From assembly GCA_033722555.1 (NCBI GenBank), contig JAWVYS010000037.1:1-29373 (forward strand): 29,373 nt of DNA. Reading direction: 5' to 3'. The notes under the pieces were generated by a model. That model ran no database searches. It was given only the letters and a program-made list of their open reading frames with translations, and was not told where the DNA came from. This stretch comes from Brumimicrobium sp033722555 (GTDB lineage Bacteria > Bacteroidota > Bacteroidia > Flavobacteriales_D > Crocinitomicaceae). Each line of letters starts with the position of its first letter. The stretch's first letter is position 1. Shown in pieces: positions 23,534 through 29,373 of the stretch. The position numbers and the translations under genes are program-made.

Positions 23534-25504
23534 TTAGTCAATAACTCCAATCTCATCCAGCTCAAGCGTATATTCTTCCCAGAGCGACATCGCTTTCTCC
23601 AGTGACTTCTTCAACTGAGCGTATTTCTCAAGCGTTCTAGCCGTTTTATCCTCATCGGAATAGTCCAGTTCGGCTACGACTTTATCCATTTCTTTGATTT
23701 CTCTCTCCAGTCTTTCAATGTCTTTTTCCGCTTGTGAAATTCCGTTTTTCAGTTTAGTGATACGGCGTTTGTGTTCCTTTTTCTCCTCGTAGGAAAATTC
23801 TTCTTTTACCTCTTCTTCTTTGAGGGGAGCGGCTTCCCCGCCTGCCGGGCGGACAGGTTTTTTAGCTTTTTTGCCGCTCTGTTGTGCCTGTGAGAAAGCG
23901 TCGGATTTCCGCTGCAGATATTCTTTGACGGTGAAATGGTGAATTTTCAGGTTTTTGTTCTCAATATCCCAGATACGGTTGGTCAATCCCTCCAGAAACT
24001 CACGGTCGTGAGATACGATAATGAAGGTTCCCTCGTAACTTTGGAGGGCCTGTTTCAAAACCCCTTTACTCTGGATGTCCAGATGGTTGGTAGGCTCATC
24101 CAGAATGAGCACATTGGAAGGACTCAACAGCAGTTGGCAAAGTGCCAGTCGGGTTCTTTCTCCTCCCGACAATACCCCCACCTGTTTATCTACATCCTCC
24201 CCGCTAAAAAGGAAGGCTCCCAAAATAGAGCGCAGTTGCTTGCGGATTTCTCCTTTGGCGACGTCATCAACGGTTTCGAGTACGGTTTTTTTTGGATTCA
24301 GTTTATCCGCCTGATCCTGTGCGAAATAGGTGAGTTGTACATTGTGACCGTATTCCACGCTTCCTTCGCCTTCTTCCGTTTTCATGATACGTTTAAGTAA
24401 GGTAGACTTACCTACACCGTTTGGACCCAGTAGAGCTATTTTTTCACCGCGCCCTACGGTCAGATTAATGCCTTTGAAAAGTTGAAGATCGCCATACGAT
24501 TTTCCGAGGTCCTTCATTTCGAGGACCCATTTACCCGGCTGAACGCTGAGGGGAAATGCAATTTTCATTTTGGCCACCTCATCGGTTTCGACTTCAATCA
24601 ATTCTGTTTTATCCAGCTTTTTGATCAATGATTGCGCAAATGCAGATTTATTGGCCTTGGCCCGGAATTTATCGATGAGTTCCTCCGTTCGCTTGATCTC
24701 TTTTTGCTGTTGTTTTTGCGCTTCTAAGAGTTGTTCGATTTCCTCGGCCCGTTTTATTTTATACTTGGAATAAGCATAAGGAAAATCCAGTATTTTACCA
24801 TTGGTTATTTCGAGGGTTCGTTTGGTTACGTTGTCGAGAAAGAGCCTGTCGTGGGAAATGGTTATAACCGCCCCCTCAAACCGTTGTAAATATTGCTCCA
24901 ACCATCCGATGGAAATAATGTCCAGGTGGTTTGTGGGCTCATCCAGCAGTATCACCGAAGGGTTATTCACCAGTATTTTTGCGAGTTCCGCGCGCATTTT
25001 CCATCCTCCGGAAAACTTGTTTAAAGGCTTATCGAAAACACCGTCTTCAAAACCCAGGCCGTTGAGTGTAGAAGCGATTTTTTCTTCCCACTGATAGCCT
25101 TCAAAGAGTTGAAACTGTTCATTGGCAAAGTTCAAGTCATCGAGCAGTTGCAGATAGGAATCACTTTCATAATCCGTGCGGGTGGTGAGCTGATGATTAA
25201 TATCGTCTATCTGATCCCGCAGTTTATTCAGTTGTTCATTCGAATAATTCAAGTAATTGAATAAGCTCTGGTTGGTGTCTATGACGATGTCCTGTGTAAG
25301 GAAACCAACGGTGGTATCCTTGGAGCGATGAATTTTCCCCTCGGTAGGTTTTTCCTTTCCAGACAGGAGTTTGAGAAGGGTTGACTTGCCTGCGCCATTT
25401 TTTCCAACGAGTCCGATCTTATCTCCCGAATTGATCTGGAGATTGATTTCGTTGAACAAATACCCTTGGGGCAAGTGATATCCGAGGCCTTCTAAATTTA
25501 TCAT
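23534..25504 (-). CDS. ABC-F family ATPase (ribosome-associated translation factor type)
   Basis: 656 residues with two ABC domains and no membrane segments. First domain: Walker A GKNGAGKST (34-42), signature FSGGW (164-168), Walker B ILLDEP with Asp188/Glu189, and THLD-type H-loop region SHDR. Linker helices (about 241-315) rich in Lys, Glu and Gln form the tRNA-interaction arm characteristic of ABC-F. Second domain: Walker A GPNGVGKST (360-368), LSGGERTRLAL, ILDEPTNHLD, SHDREFL. A charged C-terminal coiled coil (about 565-645) follows, as in the Uup/YheS groups. ABC-F proteins bind the ribosomal E site and relieve stalled peptide-bond formation or give antibiotic protection. The spacer before the coiled coil contains an inserted GC-rich palindrome. 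A TAATTTTG box lies 4 nt before the ATG. Confidence 0.95.
   Translation of the reverse strand: MINLEGLGYHLPQGYLFNEINLQINSGDKIGLVGKNGAGKSTLLKLLSGKEKPTEGKIHRSKDTTVGFLTQDIVIDTNQSLFNYLNYSNEQLNKLRDQIDDINHQLTTRTDYESDSYLQLLDDLNFANEQFQLFEGYQWEEKIASTLNGLGFEDGVFDKPLNKFSGGWKMRAELAKILVNNPSVILLDEPTNHLDIISIGWLEQYLQRFEGAVITISHDRLFLDNVTKRTLEITNGKILDFPYAYSKYKIKRAEEIEQLLEAQKQQQKEIKRTEELIDKFRAKANKSAFAQSLIKKLDKTELIEVETDEVAKMKIAFPLSVQPGKWVLEMKDLGKSYGDLQLFKGINLTVGRGEKIALLGPNGVGKSTLLKRIMKTEEGEGSVEYGHNVQLTYFAQDQADKLNPKKTVLETVDDVAKGEIRKQLRSILGAFLFSGEDVDKQVGVLSGGERTRLALCQLLLSPSNVLILDEPTNHLDIQSKGVLKQALQSYEGTFIIVSHDREFLEGLTNRIWDIENKNLKIHHFTVKEYLQRKSDAFSQAQQSGKKAKKPVRPAGGEAAPLKEEEVKEEFSYEEKKEHKRRITKLKNGISQAEKDIERLEREIKEMDKVVAELDYSDEDKTARTLEKYAQLKKSLEKAMSLWEEYTLELDEIGVID
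23836..23857. repeat. GC-rich REP-like palindrome inside the ABC-F gene
   Basis: A run of 22 bases, 18 of them G or C, in an AT-rich neighbourhood. CCGCC and GGCGG arms fold around CGGCA-type loops, with further CCTG/CAGG pairing. It encodes Pro-Val-Arg-Pro-Ala-Gly-Gly (residues 550-556) in the non-conserved spacer between the second ABC domain and the coiled coil. Its shape recalls short dispersed palindromes of REP type; only one copy is in the window. Confidence 0.4.
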
Positions 25505-25508
25505 GGCG

Positions 25509-25516
25509 CAAAATTA
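25509..25516 (-). promoter_or_regulatory. -7 element TAATTTTG abutting the ABC-F start codon
   Basis: Minus-strand TAATTTTG is followed by CGCC and then the ATG at 25504, so transcription is predicted at about the A of the ATG. No TTG is visible 18-21 bp upstream. A near-match TATCTTTC lies about 20 bp further upstream as an alternative. Confidence 0.4.
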
Positions 25517-25564
25517 CGAAAGTCTTTTGGAAAGATATGGTCTAGTTGCTCAGATTAGGCAAAT

Positions 25565-25620
25565 ATCAGTTCGAATATTTACACAGGATAATTTTCCATC
25601 GAACTGATTCTTATTTTTTC
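25565..25620 (+). terminator. Orphan + strand hairpin with T-tract
   Basis: ATCAGTTCGA (25565-25574) and TCGAACTGAT (25599-25608) are perfect 10-bp arms with a 24-bp spacer, followed on the plus strand by TCTTATTTTTTC. It looks like an intrinsic terminator, but no + strand gene precedes it: the upstream gene (ABC-F) runs the other way. It might end an unannotated + strand RNA or be an operator for ABC-F. Confidence 0.4.
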
Positions 25621-25681
25621 GACCGCGACAATTGAATATAATGCAGTACTCCTCTATAAAAAGCTCCGCCTATAAAGCTAA

Positions 25682-25744
25682 ATTTGCGTATAACAGTGCA
25701 TTTTAAGTATTTTAGTGGAGCATACAAACGATTTATACGCAAAT
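25682..25744. repeat. Perfect 12-bp inverted repeat, 63-bp element
   Basis: ATTTGCGTATAA (25682-25693) and TTATACGCAAAT (25733-25744) are exact reverse complements around 39 bp. It lies 25 bp after the stop of the small exported protein. No target-site duplication or T-tract is obvious. Could be a short non-autonomous mobile element, a recombination site or a 3' RNA structure. Confidence 0.55.
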
Positions 25745-25769
25745 CCATCCCGTGTTCAACGCGATACCC

Positions 25770-26258
25770 TTACCAGTTCCAGTCCGTCAAGACAACGGTT
25801 TTATCCTTCAGCAGTTGATCCAACCGATCCTGATACCGGGCTTTGAATCGCTCAGCAGCCAAGGCATATCCTTTTTTGTAATAAGCTTTGCTGTAAACTT
25901 CAAACCCGTCCGATTCTTTCAGAAAAGTTCCTTCGGCGAGTTGAATGATAATCGTATGGGTGGATGAACAGTCTGCATAAACCTTTAATTCTTCTATCCA
26001 GAGATCCAGCTCTTGGATTACGGCTGCTTTTTTAGCATCGGACGCTTCGGGATCCACACCGCCAAACTCGAAAAGTACGACTCCTTCAGCCGGATCGTCT
26101 TCGTTTTCCTCCGTACAATGAGGATCATCGGTATCGTGTTGCACGTACTCCATTTTCTGCACCTTCTCTAAGCGCAGGTGTTTAATTTTAACCTGCGAAT
26201 AGACAGTCTGCCAGCATACGTTCAGTGCAAGTAAGATAAACAAATGTCTCATAACCAT
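25770..26258 (-). CDS. Small exported protein of unknown function
   Basis: 162 residues from the ATG at 26258 (another ATG two codons later is equally possible). The frame is open to 26297, but the extra 13 residues are polar and precede an otherwise standard signal peptide (MRHLFILLALNVCWQTVYS, cleaved before Gln), so the longer start is unlikely. The mature part has a Asp/Glu-rich stretch (DTDDPHCTEENEDDPAEG), then VVLFEFGGVDPEAS and a helical segment with KAYYKKGYALAAERFKARY. The ending VVLTDWNW and the EGTFLKESDGFEVY segment could fit a periplasmic domain that acts on repeats of residues such as OmpA-like proteins, but I cannot support an assignment. Encoded 67 bp downstream of the M1 peptidase on the same strand, perhaps co-transcribed. 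Confidence 0.75.
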   Translation of the reverse strand: MVMRHLFILLALNVCWQTVYSQVKIKHLRLEKVQKMEYVQHDTDDPHCTEENEDDPAEGVVLFEFGGVDPEASDAKKAAVIQELDLWIEELKVYADCSSTHTIIIQLAEGTFLKESDGFEVYSKAYYKKGYALAAERFKARYQDRLDQLLKDKTVVLTDWNW

Positions 26259-26325
26259 GAAAGTATAAAATTTCTGCTGATTTTTCGAAGGTACCAAGAG
26301 AAACTTTTACTTGCCTGCACAATAC

Positions 26326-28992
26326 CTATCCATTCACCTTAAGCATCAGTGCATTCACTTTATCCAGAAAGGCGTTTGTGTTCTTGATCTCCAAACGTTT
26401 CTGCGCAGCTTTTTCTTCGTCACCGGCTTTTTCGAGTTTTATCAGTTCTGCATTCAGGTCGCTTATTTGCTCCTCCGTATCTCTTTTAAGCATCATGACA
26501 TTCATCGGGAGAACGGCCTGGATATAAATCCCTCCGGTTTCCGAAAGTTTTTCATAGGTTCCGAGGTATTTTTCCTTGGTCGGAACATCCTGTTCCTTCA
26601 GAAGTCCTGTGAAACTACCCATGGCACCAATCGCGTCATAGCCCGATACCTTTCCAGCCAGAATAGTTTCTGCCATATAATCCAGTTTATTGGCCAACGA
26701 CGCTGTTTTATAGATATGAATGATCTGTGAACGTAGTGCGGAAGAATTTTCATTTTCCATTTTTTCCGCCATGGTGATTGCTTTTTCCTTATCGCTTTCG
26801 TCACCATTTAATAGTCCGCCCAGCCCTCTTGATATGACAAAGTATGAACTGTCTTTTTCGATGGCATGTTGCAAAAGCCGGCGTGTGGAGGATGCATAAT
26901 CTCCTTCAAAGTATTCTGATGAAAGAAATTTGAGCGCAGCCGCCCGCACTGTTGAAGAAGAATCGGTTTTCACTATATTCTCCAGGGCAGTAAATACTTC
27001 GGCTTCTTTGTCTCTCTTTATTTTTTTGAGGTTACTGATAGCGAGCTGACGGATGTACCAGAAATCGTCATTCAAAGCATCCAGTATGAGCTGTTTCCCT
27101 TCTTCACTGCGGTCTCTCGAACCGTAAACCACCGCTTGTTCGCGGTCTTTGTAAAGCGGTGCGTTATAATACTGGTGAATATACCATTCGCGCGGTTTCT
27201 CATGGTTTATCGAACCCAGCATCACGCGGTCTTCATCCACGATCACGTTATCCAGTTTACCTTTGTATCTGAAGGTAAACGTATTGATGTTTTTATCCAC
27301 TACCACATTGTGTGAAGTTTTCTTACCGTTCTCGAATACAGCTATTTTCATCGGTAATTTGTACAAAGGCGCTTTTTCCAGGTCCTGTACTTGCTTGATT
27401 GTAAGCGTTACCTGATCCGGAATGCTCAGATCCTGAGTTACCTCCAGTTCGGGGTGGTAAGAAGCAAAAAACCACTGATTGAAAAACCAGTTCAGATCTT
27501 CTCCCGAAACATCTTCAAACGCTATGCGTAAATCGTGGATTTCGACCGGCTTATACTGATGAATTTTCAGATAATTTTTCAAAGACGTAAAGAAAGCGTC
27601 ATCTCCGAGGTAATAGCGCAACATGTGCAGGATGCGTCCACCCTTGTTGTAGGAGTGTCCGTCAAACATGGCTTCTTTTTCCGGATAGTCGTACCAGATC
27701 ATGTCGTGGTGTCCCATCTGTGCGGCGCTCTGATAATAGCCTTCGGCTTCTTTTTCGGCGTTGTAATCCGCTTCATCGCGGCCGTAGTAATGTTCATCCC
27801 AGAGATACTGGGAATAATTGGCAAAGGATTCGTTGAGTGGCAGGTTCGCCCAGCTTTCGCAGGTTACAAGATCTCCAAACCAGTGGTGGAACAGTTCGTG
27901 CGCAATGATGGAATGATCGTTTCCGTCGATCAGTTCCCTTTTTGTTTTATAAACAAAATCTCCGAAGATAACGGCTCCGGTATTTTCCATGGCTCCTGAT
28001 ACATAATCACGAACGACCACCTGATGGTATTTATCCCACGGATATTCAACACCGAGAAGGTTGGAGAAGAATCCGATCATTTCCGGAGTTTCACCGAAGA
28101 TGGCCTGAGCGTGCTCTTCCCATTCCGGTTCCACGTAATAGTGAACAGGCATTTTTGTTCCGTCGGGGCGGGTATAGAAATCTTCAACGACTTTAAATTC
28201 CCCCACTGCCATCATAAACAGGTAAGGTACGTGAGGAAGATCCTGCTTCCAGTAATCGGTGCGTGTACCGTCTTTGTTTTTCTTCGAGGAGATGAGTTTA
28301 CCGTTGGAAAGCGTTTTGTATTTGTCTTCAACCGTGATGAATATTTCCTGGGTTGTTTTCTGATTCGGTCTGTCTACTGTTGGAAACCAAACTGAACTCG
28401 CTTCGGTTTCTCCCTGGGTCCAGATCTGTGGCATTTTGTTCGGGTCTTCTCCGGTTGGATTGATGAAATAAAGACCTTTATCGCTTGTGATGGCGCTGCT
28501 TCCTCCTTCCTCTTTTTCCTCGGGTTTTGCCTTGTATTTGATCATCACGGTATATTGTTCGTCCCGTGTGTAAGTCCTGTCGAGCTTGATACGCAGGAAC
28601 TTTTGATCGTTATATTTGAACGTGAGTGGCTTATCGTTCAGCATTACGCTGAATATCTCCATGGATTTAGCGTCTAAAATGAGGCTGTCGGTCGGATAGA
28701 AATAGGGGGAACAGGTAAGGGTTGCCATACCATTCATCTGTGATTTTTCCCAGATGAAGTTCACCTCCAGTTTGGTGTGTACGATATCGGTAAGAATGGT
28801 GGCCGAAGGATTGTAATCGGGCCGTGTGATAACAACAGGCTCAACAACCGTTTCTTCTATACGAATCTCGTTAACTGTTTCATTATTTTCAGCACTTGTT
28901 TCAACGGTTGATGAATTGCTTTTTTTGTCTTTCCCGGTTCCGCAGGCGAAAAGAAGCGCTGTGGTTATTACAATGGAAAATGCTATTTTCAT
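26326..28992 (-). CDS. M1-family aminopeptidase lipoprotein with C-terminal helical repeats
   Basis: 888 residues. Begins with a lipoprotein signal ending LFAC (Cys17), then an acidic Ser/Thr/Glu linker and the M1 N-terminal beta domain. Catalytic features are complete: exopeptidase motif GAMEN (333-337), zinc site HELFH (His365, His369) with Glu366 as base, and the third ligand Glu388 in the HExxH-x18-E arrangement. After the catalytic domain and a beta domain, residues from about 600 form helical HEAT-like repeats (for example DFWYIRQLAISNLKKI and SSTVRAAALKFLSSEYF). M1 enzymes remove N-terminal residues from peptides. As a lipoprotein it should act in the periplasm or at the cell surface, supplying amino acids from peptides. 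The HEAT-like end is typical of Bacteroidota members. Confidence 0.95.
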   Translation of the reverse strand: MKIAFSIVITTALLFACGTGKDKKSNSSTVETSAENNETVNEIRIEETVVEPVVITRPDYNPSATILTDIVHTKLEVNFIWEKSQMNGMATLTCSPYFYPTDSLILDAKSMEIFSVMLNDKPLTFKYNDQKFLRIKLDRTYTRDEQYTVMIKYKAKPEEKEEGGSSAITSDKGLYFINPTGEDPNKMPQIWTQGETEASSVWFPTVDRPNQKTTQEIFITVEDKYKTLSNGKLISSKKNKDGTRTDYWKQDLPHVPYLFMMAVGEFKVVEDFYTRPDGTKMPVHYYVEPEWEEHAQAIFGETPEMIGFFSNLLGVEYPWDKYHQVVVRDYVSGAMENTGAVIFGDFVYKTKRELIDGNDHSIIAHELFHHWFGDLVTCESWANLPLNESFANYSQYLWDEHYYGRDEADYNAEKEAEGYYQSAAQMGHHDMIWYDYPEKEAMFDGHSYNKGGRILHMLRYYLGDDAFFTSLKNYLKIHQYKPVEIHDLRIAFEDVSGEDLNWFFNQWFFASYHPELEVTQDLSIPDQVTLTIKQVQDLEKAPLYKLPMKIAVFENGKKTSHNVVVDKNINTFTFRYKGKLDNVIVDEDRVMLGSINHEKPREWYIHQYYNAPLYKDREQAVVYGSRDRSEEGKQLILDALNDDFWYIRQLAISNLKKIKRDKEAEVFTALENIVKTDSSSTVRAAALKFLSSEYFEGDYASSTRRLLQHAIEKDSSYFVISRGLGGLLNGDESDKEKAITMAEKMENENSSALRSQIIHIYKTASLANKLDYMAETILAGKVSGYDAIGAMGSFTGLLKEQDVPTKEKYLGTYEKLSETGGIYIQAVLPMNVMMLKRDTEEQISDLNAELIKLEKAGDEEKAAQKRLEIKNTNAFLDKVNALMLKVNG

Positions 28993-29024
28993 GGACGTCT
29001 CATTTTTATGATTTACAAAAATGC

Positions 29025-29054
29025 CAAATTTATTTTGAAGAACGAGCAGACAAA
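29025..29054 (-). promoter_or_regulatory. Promoter of the M1 peptidase gene (TTTG-N18-TAAATTTG)
   Basis: Minus-strand TAAATTTG (29032-29025) and TTTG (29054-29051) are 18 bp apart. Transcription is predicted near 29018, leaving a leader of about 26 nt. Confidence 0.6.
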
Positions 29055-29141
29055 TGTTTTTGAGGCATGAAAGTGATTTTTACAGGGATTTTATGGTGAT
29101 GAGCGGGAGTCGTTTTGTTTTAATTCGCAGATCCGGAGTCT

Positions 29142-29351
29142 TTATGCAGTAATCGGTAATTCCATTTCATGTAATTTAAGCAAATCGAATGCTGATTCGC
29201 CTAGTTTGATGTGCCAGTACTTATCAATGATGAAACGCCCTATATTCTCTCGTTTCTTTAACTGTACACTTCTATAAATCAAAACAATAAATTCTAAAAT
29301 GTTGTAATAACCAAAAAACTTTCGTAAATTAGCCGTAACAACACTAACGAG
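29142..29351 (-). pseudogene. Short coding-like remnant without a proper start
   Basis: An open frame of 69 codons ending in TAA at 29142 and bounded upstream by an in-frame TGA at 29352-29354. It has no ATG or GTG near its beginning; a TTG at 29282 would give 46 residues. The last 44 residues look strongly protein-like (RSVQLKKRENIGRF, IIDKYWHIKLGESAFDLLK, LHEMELPITA), with a mix of charged, Gly and Trp residues unusual for random AT-rich DNA. I recognise no family. Either the C-terminal stub of a decayed gene or a small protein with a non-standard start. The rest of 29055-29141 shows nothing I can identify. Confidence 0.35.
29302..29332 (+). promoter_or_regulatory. Promoter-like sequence at the right edge
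   Basis: TTG (29302-29304) and TAAATTAG (29325-29332, one base off TAnnTTTG) are 20 bp apart, directed toward an ATG at 29354. Confidence 0.35.
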
Positions 29352-29353
29352 TC

Positions 29354-29373
29354 ATGCAACACTATGAAAATCA
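29354..29373 (+). CDS. Possible start of a + strand gene, truncated by window edge
   Basis: ATG at 29354 follows the promoter-like sequence by 21 nt and would encode MQHYEN. A second ATG at 29364 (MKI) is in another frame. Only a few codons are visible, so this is a guess from position and promoter. Confidence 0.25.

Noticed and set aside
26259..26297. Longer N-terminus of the small exported protein
   Set aside because: Thirteen polar residues before a standard signal peptide are less likely than starting at the ATG at 26258 or 26252.
1..29373. CRISPR array, insertion sequence, prophage or restriction/defence cluster
   Set aside because: No regularly spaced direct repeats outside protein-coding repeats, no transposase or integrase motifs, and no restriction or methylase genes are visible. 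The caspase-like protein is exported and lacks the partner genes of known caspase defence systems.

Overview
This window looks like a chromosomal segment of a Bacteroidota bacterium, probably a Flavobacteriales-type organism. Three things support this. Two secreted proteins carry C-terminal type IX secretion (T9SS) sorting domains. A TonB-dependent receptor has an N-terminal carboxypeptidase-regulatory-like domain. The promoter element TAnnTTTG, recognised by the Bacteroidota primary sigma factor, sits in front of many of the genes. I cannot place the organism more finely from sequence alone. I see no rRNA, tRNA, CRISPR array, insertion sequence or prophage.

Layout. 1-4.3 kb (+): tail of a short-chain dehydrogenase, a T9SS-sorted protein with three Cys-rich repeats, then ruvB and queG, which end in a perfect 20-bp palindromic terminator shared with a small convergent gene. 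4.7-7.4 kb (+): a two-component pair, a TPR sensor kinase followed by a NarL-type regulator, behind a perfect 11-bp inverted repeat that overlaps its promoter. 7.4-11 kb (-): a very long TraB/GumN-domain protein. 11-13.6 kb (+): a DUF3817-like membrane protein, a second T9SS protein sharing modules with the first, a candidate small-RNA/terminator region, and an AlkD-like DNA glycosylase with its catalytic trio intact. 13.6-21.4 kb (-): dxr (isoprenoid synthesis), a TonB-dependent receptor, an unrecognised 181-residue exported protein, and an exported WD40-caspase fusion. 21.5-23.4 kb (+): a DEAD-box RNA helicase overlapping a lipoprotein gene. 23.5-29 kb (-): an ABC-F ATPase, a small exported protein, and an M1 aminopeptidase lipoprotein with a C-terminal repeat region. 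The right edge holds a short remnant-like reading frame and the start of a possible + strand gene.

The genes mix housekeeping functions (ruvB, queG, dxr, ABC-F, DEAD helicase) with envelope and secretion functions (T9SS cargo, TonB receptor, M1 peptidase, periplasmic caspase-like protein). I see no single obvious defence or mobile system. The less ordinary items are the exported WD40-caspase with an EF-hand-like loop, the operator-like repeat before the sensor kinase, two genes whose -7 box lies 4-5 nt before the ATG (candidate leaderless mRNAs), the double inverted-repeat spacer at 25.5-25.75 kb, and the GC-rich REP-like palindrome inside the ABC-F gene.
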